NCBI RefSeq assembly: GCF_019218285.1
Contig: NZ_JAHUZG010000001.1
Coordinates: 496,001 to 560,000 of the forward strand
Direction of reading: 5' to 3'
Origin: Antarctobacter sediminis
Lineage (GTDB): Bacteria; Pseudomonadota; Alphaproteobacteria; Rhodobacterales; Rhodobacteraceae
Length of the DNA: 64,000 nucleotides
The notes below the pieces were generated by a model. The model made no database searches and had not been told where the DNA came from. It was given only the letters and a program-made list of their open reading frames with translations. Shown piece by piece: positions 23,138 to 32,417 of the stretch. Made by a program: the position numbers and the translations under genes. How positions within the stretch are numbered: the stretch's first letter is position 1; every line of letters begins with the position of its first letter.

Positions 23138-23449
23138 GAGACGGTTCCTTTGTCCGGAGTTGGCGCGGAACTAGCCGGGTAAAGGCAAAAAGACCAGAGC
23201 CAATGTGCCGCAAGCCTGTTGCAAGAGGGGAACGGGTCACGCCTGCGAGAGCCAGAGAGGGAACCGGCAAGGCTTTGCCGGGTGCAGGGCAGGGCTCGGC
23301 GGGCTTTGGCCGTTGACGCCCGGGCAGGCGGTTCAGGGCGGAACAACATGCGGTCTGCTCCGTTGAAACCGCATCACGGGTCGTTACTTGCGGCCCAGAC
23401 ATGACGCGCTGCGCAGATGCAGCGTACGGAACCAGAAAAGGAGACAGTC
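23138..23449. promoter_or_regulatory. Divergent intergenic region between typA and the OMP gene
   Basis: The 312-bp gap has no convincing gene. It holds several hairpins: CCGGCAA/TTGCCGG at 23264-23281, ATGCGGT/ACCGCAT at 23348-23374, and CGCTGC/GCAGCG at 23407-23424, close to the barrel-protein start. The last lies in the probable mRNA leader and could affect stability or translation. Promoter elements could not be assigned. Confidence 0.45.
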
Positions 23450-24040
23450 ATGAAATCGAGCATCTTTACCGTGATCGCCGCAACCACGGCTTTTGGCGCC
23501 GCTCCTGTCCTTGCGGGCAGCATCGACAACACGCCGGTTGATCCGGTGCTTGTTCCGGCCGCCCCGGTCGCACCTGCCGCGCCGGTGACGGGCGACTGGA
23601 CCGGTCCCTACGCCGGTTTCAGCTATGGCAACATGAACACCCAGACTGGCGGCACCAGCAATAACGGCGGCGTATTCGGGGTCTATGGTGGTTATGACTA
23701 TGACTTCGGCAAATACGTGCTGGGTGGCGAATTCGAATACCAGGACGGCAACGACTATTCGATCAACGGCGTGGACGTTGACAACGTGATGCGGCTGAAG
23801 GGTCGTGCCGGTGTCGATTTCGGCCAGACGCTGGTCTACGGCACCGCCGGTGTGGCGCGCATCGATTCCTCGATCGGTGATGCGACCGGTCCGGTCGGCG
23901 GCGTTGGTGTCGAATACAAGGTCAACGACCGCTTCTCGATCGGTGGTGAAGCGCTGGCGCATCGTTTCGAAGATGTCGGCAATACCGGTGTCGATCTCGA
24001 CGCGCAGACCTATTCGTTGCGGGCAACCTTCCGCTTCTGA
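23450..24040 (+). CDS. Outer-membrane beta-barrel protein (OmpA-like porin fold)
   Basis: A 196-residue protein with a signal peptide (ending APVLAG), a proline/alanine-rich linker (VPAAPVAPAAPV), then a small eight-stranded barrel. Alternating aromatic strands are seen in WTGPYAGFSYG, GVYGGYDYDFG, YVLGGEFEYQ and VYGTAGVARI. It ends in the classic C-terminal phenylalanine signature SLRATFRF recognised by the Bam machinery. It resembles the Omp25/Omp31-like small porins of alphaproteobacteria. The ATG at 23450 follows AAAGGAGA. A strong terminator follows. Confidence 0.85.
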   Translation: MKSSIFTVIAATTAFGAAPVLAGSIDNTPVDPVLVPAAPVAPAAPVTGDWTGPYAGFSYGNMNTQTGGTSNNGGVFGVYGGYDYDFGKYVLGGEFEYQDGNDYSINGVDVDNVMRLKGRAGVDFGQTLVYGTAGVARIDSSIGDATGPVGGVGVEYKVNDRFSIGGEALAHRFEDVGNTGVDLDAQTYSLRATFRF

Positions 24041-24069
24041 TCTTCCCCCACAAGAGAGCGGAAGGAATG

Positions 24070-24102
24070 GCCCCCCGGAGCGTGCTCCGGGGGGCTTTTT
24101 CT
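24070..24102 (+). terminator. Strong rho-independent terminator after the OMP gene
   Basis: GCCCCCCGGAGC (24070-24081) and GCTCCGGGGGGC (24084-24095) form a twelve-base perfect inverted repeat, followed by TTTTTCTT. Confidence 0.9.
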
Positions 24103-24115
24103 TATTGGGGCCGGA

Positions 24116-24445
24116 TCAGTGAACCGAGCTTTTGGAGAACAGGTGGATCACCAGGATGCCCGCGATGATCAGCGCCAGCCCCAACACGCCTGCAAGGTCC
24201 AGCCGCTGTCCGAAGAGGACGATGCCGATGACCGCGATAAAGACGATCCCAAGCCCGGACCAGATGGCATAGGCGATGCCCACCGGGAAATACTTCAAGG
24301 CGATGCCCAGCAGGTAGAAGGCCGCCCCATATGCCACGATAACGATCAGCGTGGGGCCAAGCTTGCTGAACTGCTGGCTGGCCTGCAACGCGGTGGTGCC
24401 GATGGTTTCGGCAAGGATCGCGCAGGCGAGGATAAGATAAGGCAT
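24116..24445 (-). CDS. Small multidrug resistance (SMR/EmrE-type) transporter
   Basis: A 109-residue inner-membrane protein with four predicted helices, the size of EmrE. The essential glutamate of helix 1 is at residue 13 in CAILAETIGTTALQ, and the helix 3 block GIAYAIWSGLGIVFIAVIG is typical. Members exchange protons for cationic drugs or guanidinium; the Gdx versus Qac type cannot be decided by eye. The ATG at 24445 has GGAG upstream on the minus strand; the longer open frame has an unrelated N-terminal extension that I rejected. Confidence 0.9.
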   Translation of the reverse strand: MPYLILACAILAETIGTTALQASQQFSKLGPTLIVIVAYGAAFYLLGIALKYFPVGIAYAIWSGLGIVFIAVIGIVLFGQRLDLAGVLGLALIIAGILVIHLFSKSSVH

Positions 24446-24523
24446 GAGGGGACTCCGGTAACTGTCGGGGCAGGGGTAAAGCCGGGGGAACGCCGGGGCA
24501 AGCAAGTGACCGGTGCGGGCAGG

Positions 24524-24551
24524 AAAAAGGCCCCGGACCAGAACCGGGGCC
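24524..24551 (-). terminator. Rho-independent terminator of the mttB-like gene
   Basis: On the minus strand GGCCCCGG (24544-24551) and CCGGGGCC (24529-24536) form an eight-bp stem with a seven-base loop, followed by TTTTTCC. It lies 23 bp past the stop of the methyltransferase gene. Confidence 0.8.
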
Positions 24552-24573
24552 TGTCCTTGTTGGGTGATGCGGC

Positions 24574-26112
24574 TCAGCGCGGCAAGTGGATCGGGAACCT
24601 GTCGCGGATGGCTGCGTCCAGCGCCGGATTGAATTGCGACGCGGCCGGGACGGAGAGGATCTGATCCTTGCGGGCGGTGGCCTTTTGGATCAGGTCGGGT
24701 TTGCCTTTCTCTTCCCATTCGCGGGGAGAGGACCGGTCGCCGAAAACCGGGTAGACATGGTCGCGCTGCATCCGGCCAAGGGTTTCATCCGTCCCAAGGT
24801 AGTGGCCCGGCCCCTTCAGGCAGACCTCGCGCATCTGGTCCAGCGCCAGCGTTGTGTCATCCACCTCGATCCCGCGCACACAGCGCAGCGCCTGACCGAT
24901 CAGGTCATCCGCAAGGATCAGGCTTTCGTGGCAGAACCCCAGCAAAGAGGCATGCATGCCCGCGGCTTCGTAAACCATGTTGGCCCCGGACAGGCCCGCC
25001 ATAACGTTCGAGCACATCTGTTCCCAACCGGCCTGCATGTCCGGCAGCTTGGAGTCTGAGGCGCCGCCCGCAGTTCCGCCGGGCAGGCCGTAAAAATCGT
25101 GCATCTGCGCGCAGCCAGAACTCAGCAGGGCCTGTTCGCCCGATCCCACCGACATGGCCCCGGTGCGCAGATCCAGCCCAAAGGGCCAGGTTCCAAAGAT
25201 CGCCGGATGCCCCGGGGACATGGCGTTGACATAGACAACCCCGGCAAGGCATTCGGCCACCGCCTGAACGATAGCCCCTGCCACGGTCGACGGGGCTGTG
25301 GCCCCGGCCATGCCGGCGCTCAACAGAAGGACAGGCATCCCGGCACGAATGCAGGATTCCATCGTTTCGCAGCTTTCGGTGGCGAATTTCATCGGCGGGA
25401 CAACGAAACAGTTCGAATTGGACACAAAGGGCCGCGCCCGCCATGCCGCTTCGCCGCCTGCGATCATGTGCAGCAGTTCGATACAATCCGCCACGTAGGC
25501 CGGGTCCGAAAAGGAGGTGCCAATATGTTTCGTGGTGCCGGAACAGCAGGCATAAACGGTGTTCAGGTCCATTTCGCGGTTGTTGGTGATGTCGCGCGCC
25601 ACCATCGGGCGCTGAAGGAAATGCACATTGTCCAGCACATGGGTGATCCGCGCCGCGTCATGCAGATCTTGCAGGGTGCTTTCCCGGTAGCTGCGGCCTT
25701 CGACATCGACCATGTGAACCGCTGCGCCGGCGGTCCCATAGTGAACCCGCTGCCCCGATAGATCGAGATCAAAGCGCGGGTCGCGGCCGGTCAGGGTGAT
25801 CTTGCGCGCGGCCTTGGCCAGCATATCCTCGACCAATGCGCGAGAGAACCGCAGGCGGCCATCTTCGCCCAGGGTCGCGCCGGCCTTTGTCATGATCTCG
25901 ATACCGGACGGAGGCGCATCGGCAAGGCCGATCTCCTCCAGAGCGGTTAGCGCGGCCTCGTGGATGCGCTGGACCTGCGCATCGGTCAGGGGGCGGTAGT
26001 TGCCGCCGCTCATCCCGGCACGGATGGGGCGGACGTCTTCGGAAAGGGCGGTGTTACGTGCGGCGACGCGGGCGGCGCGGCCTCCGCTGCGGCGGGTCAT
26101 GGGGGCAGTCAT
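24574..26112 (-). CDS. Trimethylamine/glycine-betaine methyltransferase family protein (non-pyrrolysine MttB)
   Basis: A 512-residue TIM-barrel methyltransferase of the MttB superfamily. It transfers a methyl group from a quaternary amine to a corrinoid protein. Recognisable blocks are VHYGTAGAAVHMVD, FVSNSNCFVVPPMKFA, AVAECLAGVVYVNAMSPG and MHDFYGLPGGTAGGASDSK. The frame has no in-frame amber codon, so it lacks pyrrolysine and belongs with MtgB-type enzymes acting on betaines or related compounds. No corrinoid protein, tetrahydrofolate methyltransferase or activator is adjacent; an activator gene lies at 2329-4371. Substrate is undetermined. Confidence 0.87.
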   Translation of the reverse strand: MTAPMTRRSGGRAARVAARNTALSEDVRPIRAGMSGGNYRPLTDAQVQRIHEAALTALEEIGLADAPPSGIEIMTKAGATLGEDGRLRFSRALVEDMLAKAARKITLTGRDPRFDLDLSGQRVHYGTAGAAVHMVDVEGRSYRESTLQDLHDAARITHVLDNVHFLQRPMVARDITNNREMDLNTVYACCSGTTKHIGTSFSDPAYVADCIELLHMIAGGEAAWRARPFVSNSNCFVVPPMKFATESCETMESCIRAGMPVLLLSAGMAGATAPSTVAGAIVQAVAECLAGVVYVNAMSPGHPAIFGTWPFGLDLRTGAMSVGSGEQALLSSGCAQMHDFYGLPGGTAGGASDSKLPDMQAGWEQMCSNVMAGLSGANMVYEAAGMHASLLGFCHESLILADDLIGQALRCVRGIEVDDTTLALDQMREVCLKGPGHYLGTDETLGRMQRDHVYPVFGDRSSPREWEEKGKPDLIQKATARKDQILSVPAASQFNPALDAAIRDRFPIHLPR

Positions 26113-26411
26113 CTCTGGGACTCCGGAACAGGTGGACGTGGGAACTCAGGCTGTCGGCGGGTGTTCCGGGCGGCCGCGCGCGGCCCGGCCACGGCGTGCG
26201 CCGATCTGCAGCAGGATCCGGGAAATGACCGCGTGTTCCACATTCATGACGATCAGCGTGGCGGCGGGAACCGGCGCTGTCTGTACCGAAAACGACGCGG
26301 TGTCGTTTTTGGTCCGGGGAGAGAATACTTTCAATTTTACCGAAGGTTAATCGCGCGTAAATGCCCCGTGCCTAGTCTCCGGGCACGCGAACCAACACCG
26401 GAGATCATCCA
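26113..26411. promoter_or_regulatory. Divergent intergenic region with CtrA-like half sites
   Basis: This 299-bp gap between the methyltransferase and the Cache-like gene contains TTTA-N7-TTAA-N7-TAAA in series (26336-26339, 26347-26350, 26358-26361), each step spaced like a CtrA box. Each pair has one mismatch from the consensus. The region is AT-richer than its flanks. No gene is visible. Confidence 0.4.
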
Positions 26412-26981
26412 ATGACCCGCAATTTTCTTTTGACGGCGGCCTTTGTCGCCACTGCCTCCATGGCCGGGGCGGTCGAACCCCACGCGGCGATGCAGGCCTA
26501 TGTCGACAGCGATATCATGACATGGGCGCATGAGGCGGTCATCGTAGACGCAATTGCCGCCCAGAACGCGCAGACCGCCGGGTATGACGCCGCGCGGATC
26601 GAGTCGCTGGACCAGACATGGCGGGCCGAGGTGGGCACCGGCTCGGACCTCGTGGATGGCGTCTTGATGAACGCGGCCGCCGATTTCCTGCGGACCCGGA
26701 TCGAGGCGAGCGGCGGCATGATCACCGAGGTCTTTATCATGGATGCCCATGGTCTGAACGTGGCGGCATCCGGTGCCACCTCGGACTACTGGCAGGGCGA
26801 TGAGGCGAAGTTTCAGGAAACCTTCCCCAAGGGGGCCGGGGCCGTGCATTTCGGCGAGGTCGAGTTCGATGAATCCAGCCAGACCTACCAGGCGCAGATT
26901 TCGATTACGATCACCGATCCGGCCAGCGGCGCGCCCATCGGCGCGATGACGATCGGGATTGATGCCGAAGCGTTGATGTAA
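26412..26981 (+). CDS. Secreted Cache/PDC-like sensor domain protein
   Basis: A 189-residue protein with a signal peptide ([20 protein letters not shown]) and a single PDC/Cache-like domain. The block [29 protein letters not shown], ending with [20 protein letters not shown], is typical of extracytoplasmic ligand-sensing domains. There is no membrane anchor or output domain. It is 43 bp upstream of a chemoreceptor gene on the same strand, so it may act as a periplasmic ligand-binding partner for that receptor. Ligand unknown. Confidence 0.78.
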   Translation: MTRNFLLTAAFVATASMAGAVEPHAAMQAYVDSDIMTWAHEAVIVDAIAAQNAQTAGYDAARIESLDQTWRAEVGTGSDLVDGVLMNAAADFLRTRIEASGGMITEVFIMDAHGLNVAASGATSDYWQGDEAKFQETFPKGAGAVHFGEVEFDESSQTYQAQISITITDPASGAPIGAMTIGIDAEALM

Positions 26982-27024
26982 GGCGCGGGCAGGGCGAAGA
27001 GGCAAACAGGCAAGGGGCGCGAGC

Positions 27025-28767
27025 ATGACACAGGACAGCGGCAAGGCGAAATCGGGGGCGGGTCTGCATTCGGTCTTCGTCAGATGTGCGGCAATCATGG
27101 CGGTCACGACGATCGTGGTGGCGGCAGTGTTGTCGATACAGGCGACCCGGTTGATCCACGGTCTCGCGGTCAAAGGCGTTGTGGGCCAGGCCGTCCGTAC
27201 CGTGGAAATGAGCGCCGATGCCTTGGTCAAGCCGATCCGCTTCAAAGCTCTGCCAAAACTGGAAGAAGAGGTCTCGGCCGCGATGGATGCGGCCGGGAAC
27301 AGCGGGCTTGGCATCCTTGTCCTGAATGCCGAAGGCGAACGGCTTGCTGCGCGGGGCGAAGACCCGGTCGTTCTGGACCAGATTCAGGCGCTGGCGGCGT
27401 CGGTTCTGTCCAGCGGAACCCGGCAAAACACGCATGACGGGCTGTGGTTGGCCGAACCGGTCATGGCCGGGGCCGATGGTCCGGTGATCGGTGTGCTGGC
27501 CATGGCCTGGAACGCGGATGCGGCGCTGGCCGCGGTGCGGTCGGATGTGATTGTCATGATCCTGACCGCAGCGGGCGTTTTTGTTGCCATGCTGCTGGCG
27601 ACCTTGGTCCTGTTGCAACGCAGCCTCGGACGCCCGCTTGCCAATGTGACACAGGCGGTGAACCGCATTTCACGCGGCGATTATGACACGGGCATCGGAA
27701 TGGCCGGGCGACGCGACGAATTCGGGACAATTGCCGCCCATATGGAGGAACTGATCGTCGCCCTCCGGGATGCACGCGACGCCCAGGAGGCCCGCAGCCG
27801 TGACATGGAGCACCAGGTCGAGATGGTGCGCCATCTGGGGACGGCGCTGGACCTGCTGGCCGATGGCGTATTGAACCGTGAAATCGACGCAGAGTTCCCC
27901 GAGGAATATGCCGCGCTGCGGACCAACTACAACCGCGCCATCGCCAGCCTGAGGCGCGTGGTCGACGATGTCTCGATAAGCGCGGGCAGCCTTCTGGACA
28001 ATGCCAACCAGATCGCCTCGGCCTCGGATGACCTGTCGCGGCGGACCGAAACGCAGGCCGCGACGCTGGAGCAATCGGCGGCGGCATTGGAGGAACTGCT
28101 CAGCAGCGTCAGCGCCGCGGCGGAAAACGCCCGTAGCGCCGATGAACAGGTGCGCCTGACGCGCGAGATCGCTGAACGCAACGGCGAGGTGATGAAGTCC
28201 GCGATCGAGGCCATGGGGGCGATTGAAAAATCCTCGGATGAGATCGGCGCCATCACCAATGTGATCGACGACATCGCCTTTCAGACCAACCTGCTTGCGC
28301 TCAACGCCGGGGTCGAGGCCGCGCGCGCAGGTGAATCCGGCAAAGGCTTTGCCGTGGTCGCCACCGAGGTGCGCGGTCTGGCCCAGCGCAGCGCCGCCGC
28401 GGCCCAGCAGATCAAGGACCTGATCTCGGGCGCGGGGGAGCAGGTGACCAGCGGTGTCAAACTGGTCGAAGAGGCGGGCGATGCCCTTGGCGATGTCCTG
28501 AGCCGGGTGGCAGAGGTTTCGACTATGGTCAGCGGGATCGCCAACAGCGCCGGCGAACAGGCGCAGGGCCTGCAGGAAATCAACGTCGGGGTGTCGAACC
28601 TCGACCGGGTCACCCAGCAGAATGCCGCCATGGTCGAAGAGGCCACTGCCTCGGCCCATATGATGCGCAGCGACGCCGGCGCTCTCAGCGAAACGGTGGG
28701 CCGTTTTTCGACCGGAACGGATAAGGCAGCGGCCCAGCCTGCCGAGCTTCGGGCCAAGGTCGCCTGA
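27025..28767 (+). CDS. Methyl-accepting chemotaxis protein
   Basis: A 580-residue chemoreceptor. Membrane helix 1 is at about residues 15-38, a roughly 135-residue periplasmic domain follows, and helix 2 is at about 173-197. HAMP follows (about 198-250), then a coiled-coil signalling domain whose tip [22 protein letters not shown] contacts CheA and CheW. The extreme C-terminus has no recognisable CheR-tethering pentapeptide. It follows the secreted Cache-like protein in an apparent operon. No che genes are in the window, so the kinase lies elsewhere. Confidence 0.94.
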   Translation: MTQDSGKAKSGAGLHSVFVRCAAIMAVTTIVVAAVLSIQATRLIHGLAVKGVVGQAVRTVEMSADALVKPIRFKALPKLEEEVSAAMDAAGNSGLGILVLNAEGERLAARGEDPVVLDQIQALAASVLSSGTRQNTHDGLWLAEPVMAGADGPVIGVLAMAWNADAALAAVRSDVIVMILTAAGVFVAMLLATLVLLQRSLGRPLANVTQAVNRISRGDYDTGIGMAGRRDEFGTIAAHMEELIVALRDARDAQEARSRDMEHQVEMVRHLGTALDLLADGVLNREIDAEFPEEYAALRTNYNRAIASLRRVVDDVSISAGSLLDNANQIASASDDLSRRTETQAATLEQSAAALEELLSSVSAAAENARSADEQVRLTREIAERNGEVMKSAIEAMGAIEKSSDEIGAITNVIDDIAFQTNLLALNAGVEAARAGESGKGFAVVATEVRGLAQRSAAAAQQIKDLISGAGEQVTSGVKLVEEAGDALGDVLSRVAEVSTMVSGIANSAGEQAQGLQEINVGVSNLDRVTQQNAAMVEEATASAHMMRSDAGALSETVGRFSTGTDKAAAQPAELRAKVA

Positions 28768-28774
28768 CCCGGAA

Positions 28775-28797
28775 ACGCCCCGGCCAACCCGGGGCGT
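28775..28797 (+). terminator. Hairpin after the chemoreceptor gene
   Basis: ACGCCCCGG and CCGGGGCGT form a nine-bp stem with a five-base loop, eight bases beyond the stop. Only a weak T run follows. Confidence 0.55.
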
Positions 28798-29013
28798 CCT
28801 TGGGCATTCGGCGGTTCCGGAACCGATGGGAAACCCGGCAGCGTTGTGCATCTGTCCCGGAAACCAGCCCAAAATTTGTGCATTTGCCCAAGTCTGTCAC
28901 CCGCTTGCGGCATTGCCGGGCGGAATGGGCTTTGACCGACGCTGCGGCTTTACTTCCTTTCCTGCGGGCGCTTGTCTGATCGGACAAGCACAACCGGGAC
29001 AGACAGGAACACC

Positions 29014-32000
29014 ATGGCGATCACGGCGAGCATCCGGCATCTTACGCATTACAAATACGACCGTCCGGTCACGCTATCGCCACAGATCATTCGTTTGCGC
29101 CCGGCCCCCCACAGCCGGACCCGAGTGATCAGCCATTCACTCAAGGTGGAACCGGCGGGGCATTTCGTGAACCACCAGCAGGACATCTATGGCAACTGGA
29201 TGGCCCGTTTCGTCTTTCCCGAACCGGTGACCGAATTCCGGGTCGAGGTCGATCTTGTCGCGGATATGACCGTTTACAACCCGTTCGATTTCTTCGTCGA
29301 TGAGGTCGCCCGCGAATGGCCCTTCGAGTACCCCGAAGAAATCGCCGAGGACCTTGCCGTCTATCGCAAGACAGAGCCGCTGACGCCCTTGCTAAGGAAA
29401 TGGGTCGCCAGCGTTCCGCGCAAAAAACAGGTCACCATCGACATGCTGGTGGACCTCAACCGCCGCTTGGAACAGGACGTCGAATACCTGATCCGGATGG
29501 AACCCGGGGTTCAGGCACCAGAAGAAACACTGGAAAAGAAATCCGGGTCCTGCCGCGACAGCAGTTGGCTGTTGATCCATATCCTCCGGCACTTGGGGTT
29601 TGCGGCGCGTTTTGTCTCGGGCTACCTGATCCAGCTGAAACCGGATCTGGAGGCGCTGGATGGGCCTTCGGGCACGGATCATGACTTCACCGATCTGCAC
29701 GCATGGTGCGAGGTCTACCTGCCCGGCGCGGGCTGGGTTGGGCTGGACCCGACCAGCGGGCTTTTGACCGGCGAAAGCCATATCCCGCTCGCCGCCACGC
29801 CCCATTATAGCAACGCCGCGCCCATCGTTGGCGGCTTTAGCGGGCATAAGGACACCGAGACCGAATTCGATTTCGCGATGGAGGTGCATCGCGTCGCTGA
29901 ACACCCGCGCATCACCAAACCCTTCTCGGAAGACAGCTGGGACGCGCTGGATGCGCTTGGTCGCAAGGTCGATGCCGAGATCAAAGCGCAGGACATGCGC
30001 CTGACCATGGGCGGTGAGCCGACCTTTGTATCCATCGATGATTTCGAAAGCGCCGAGTGGAACACCGGAGCCGTCGGACCACAGAAACGCGCGCTGGCCG
30101 ATGACCTGATCCGTCGCTTGCGGGATCGTTTCGCTCCCGGCGGTTTCCTGCATTTCGGACAGGGCAAGTGGTATCCCGGCGAAACCCTGCCGCGCTGGAC
30201 GTTTTCGTTGTACTGGCGGCGCGATGGCAAGCCGATCTGGAAGAACCTTGACCTGGTGGCGAGGGAAACCGCCAAGGGTGCCACCGCCGAGGATGCCGAA
30301 ACGTTCATGACAGGGTTCGCCAAGGCGCTGGATATCGGAACGGAATACGTCCAACCCGCCTTCGAAGACCCGGCGGTCTGGATCCTGAAAGAGGCCGAAC
30401 TGCCGGAAAACGTCACGCCCGAGGATTCCCGCCTCAAAGACCCCGAAGCACGGGCCCGCATTGCTCGTGTCTTTGAACGCGGGCTGGACCGGCCCGCCGG
30501 GTTCATCCTGCCGATCCAGCGTTGGCAGTCGCGGGCCTTTGGGCGCAACTGGCGATCGGAGCGCTGGCGCACGCGGCGCGGCCATCTGTTCCTGATCCCG
30601 GGCGACAGCCCCGTCGGGTTCCGCCTGCCTCTGGGCACGTTGCCGTATGTCAGCCCCTCGGCCTATCCCTATGTCTATCCGACAGATCCGACAGTGCCTG
30701 TCGAGGATCTGCCGGAGTATCATCAGATGGATGAAAAGCGGCAGGCGCTGTTCGCGGAACTGCGCAAGATCGCGCAGGAAGAGCGCGCGGTACTGCCCGA
30801 AACCACGCCGGGCCGGGAACAGCCGGTCACGCGGCTGCGCGCAGATGAACCGGCAGAGGCCCAGCGCGAACAGGCGGTGACACCGGAGGGCGGCGTGGTG
30901 CGCACGGCCATCGCGGTCGAACCGCGCGATGGCAAGCTGTGCATCTTTATGCCGCCGGTCGAGGCGCTGGAGGATTACCTCGAACTGATTTCAACCGCGG
31001 AACAGACGGCCGAGGCGCTGGATCTGCCGCTGCATATCGAAGGCTATACGCCGCCGCATGACTCGCGACTGAACGTCATCAAGGTCGCGCCCGATCCCGG
31101 CGTGATCGAGGTGAACGTGCATCCTGCCTCCAGCTGGGAGGAATGCGTCGACATCACCAGCGCCGTCTACGAGGAAGCCCGCCAATGCCGCCTTGGCGCG
31201 GACAAGTTCATGATCGACGGCAAACATACCGGCACCGGGGGCGGCAACCATGTGGTTGTCGGCGGGGCGACGACCATGGACTCGCCCTTCCTCCGGCGGC
31301 CGGACCTGTTGCGGTCACTGATCCTGTACATGCAGCGGCATCCGTCGCTGAGCTATCTGTTCTCGGGCACCTTCATAGGTCCGACCAGTCAGGCCCCGCG
31401 GATTGACGAGGCGCGCCACGATACCCTGTATGAACTGGAAATCGCGCTGTCGCAGATTCCCGATCCGTCCGAAGGTGAACCGCCGCAACCGTGGCTGGTG
31501 GACCGCCTGCTGCGCAACATCCTGATCGACGTGACGGGCAACACCCACCGCGCCGAAATCTGCATCGACAAGCTTTATTCGCCGGACGGCCCGACCGGGC
31601 GGCTTGGCCTGGTGGAATTCCGCGGGTTCGAGATGCCGCCCGACGCAAGGATGAGCCTTGCGCAGCAGGTTCTGTTGCGGGCGCTGCTGGTGCGGCTGTG
31701 GAAATCCCCGGTCAAGGGGCAGCCGGTGCGCTGGGGCACCACGCTGCATGACCGGTTCATGCTGCCTGAGTTTGTCTGGCAGGATTTTCTTGATGTTCTG
31801 CGCGACCTCAAGGAGCACGGGTTCGACCTGCGTCCCGAATGGTACGAGGCGCAGCGCGAATTCCGCTTTCCCTTTGCAGGCGAGATCGAGGTCGAGGATG
31901 TCCACCTTGAGGTGCGGCAGGCGCTGGAGCCGTGGCATGTGCTTGGTGAACGCGGTGCCATTGGCGGGACCGTGCGTTATACGGACAGTTCCGTGGAACG

Positions 32001-32415
32001 GATGCAGGTGCAACTGACGGCGCTGGACCCTAGCCGTTATGTCGTCTGCTGCAACCAGCGGCAGGTGCCGCTGCATGCCACCGGGACCAGCGGGCGCAAG
32101 GTGGGCGGCGTGCGGTTCAAGGCATGGCAACCGGCCGAGGCCTTGCATCCTGTGCTGCCGGTCAATGCGCCATTGATCTTCGATATCTTTGACACCTGGT
32201 CGGGGCGTGCCATCGGCGGGTGCACCTATCATGTGGCGCACCCCGGCGGGCGCAGCTATGATACCTTCCCGGTCAATACGAACGAAGCGGATGCCCGCCG
32301 CCTGGCGCGGTTCCAGAAATGGGGGCACACGCCCGGAACCTACTGGCCGGCTACTGAAAACCCGCACCCGGAGTTCCCGATGACCCTGGATCTGCGCCGC
32401 GCGCCCTGGATCTGA
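29014..32415 (+). CDS. Transglutaminase-DUF2126 fusion protein
   Basis: A 1133-residue cytosolic protein. An N-terminal bacterial transglutaminase-associated beta domain (about 1-100) precedes a transglutaminase-like core with catalytic Cys180 (GSCRDSS), His229 (DLHAWCEVY) and Asp245 (LDPTSG). A very large DUF2126 region (about 330-1130) follows. This architecture occurs in clusters with ATP-grasp/alpha-E proteins proposed to build or modify peptides. The ATG at 29014 begins the conserved [13 protein letters not shown]; the open frame starts 14 codons earlier. Two bases separate it from the next gene, a tight operon. Confidence 0.9.
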   Translation: MAITASIRHLTHYKYDRPVTLSPQIIRLRPAPHSRTRVISHSLKVEPAGHFVNHQQDIYGNWMARFVFPEPVTEFRVEVDLVADMTVYNPFDFFVDEVAREWPFEYPEEIAEDLAVYRKTEPLTPLLRKWVASVPRKKQVTIDMLVDLNRRLEQDVEYLIRMEPGVQAPEETLEKKSGSCRDSSWLLIHILRHLGFAARFVSGYLIQLKPDLEALDGPSGTDHDFTDLHAWCEVYLPGAGWVGLDPTSGLLTGESHIPLAATPHYSNAAPIVGGFSGHKDTETEFDFAMEVHRVAEHPRITKPFSEDSWDALDALGRKVDAEIKAQDMRLTMGGEPTFVSIDDFESAEWNTGAVGPQKRALADDLIRRLRDRFAPGGFLHFGQGKWYPGETLPRWTFSLYWRRDGKPIWKNLDLVARETAKGATAEDAETFMTGFAKALDIGTEYVQPAFEDPAVWILKEAELPENVTPEDSRLKDPEARARIARVFERGLDRPAGFILPIQRWQSRAFGRNWRSERWRTRRGHLFLIPGDSPVGFRLPLGTLPYVSPSAYPYVYPTDPTVPVEDLPEYHQMDEKRQALFAELRKIAQEERAVLPETTPGREQPVTRLRADEPAEAQREQAVTPEGGVVRTAIAVEPRDGKLCIFMPPVEALEDYLELISTAEQTAEALDLPLHIEGYTPPHDSRLNVIKVAPDPGVIEVNVHPASSWEECVDITSAVYEEARQCRLGADKFMIDGKHTGTGGGNHVVVGGATTMDSPFLRRPDLLRSLILYMQRHPSLSYLFSGTFIGPTSQAPRIDEARHDTLYELEIALSQIPDPSEGEPPQPWLVDRLLRNILIDVTGNTHRAEICIDKLYSPDGPTGRLGLVEFRGFEMPPDARMSLAQQVLLRALLVRLWKSPVKGQPVRWGTTLHDRFMLPEFVWQDFLDVLRDLKEHGFDLRPEWYEAQREFRFPFAGEIEVEDVHLEVRQALEPWHVLGERGAIGGTVRYTDSSVERMQVQLTALDPSRYVVCCNQRQVPLHATGTSGRKVGGVRFKAWQPAEALHPVLPVNAPLIFDIFDTWSGRAIGGCTYHVAHPGGRSYDTFPVNTNEADARRLARFQKWGHTPGTYWPATENPHPEFPMTLDLRRAPWI

Positions 32416-32417
32416 CA

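Noticed and set aside
24574-26112. Pyrrolysine-containing MttB
   Set aside because: The frame has no internal amber codon, so it belongs to the non-pyrrolysine branch.
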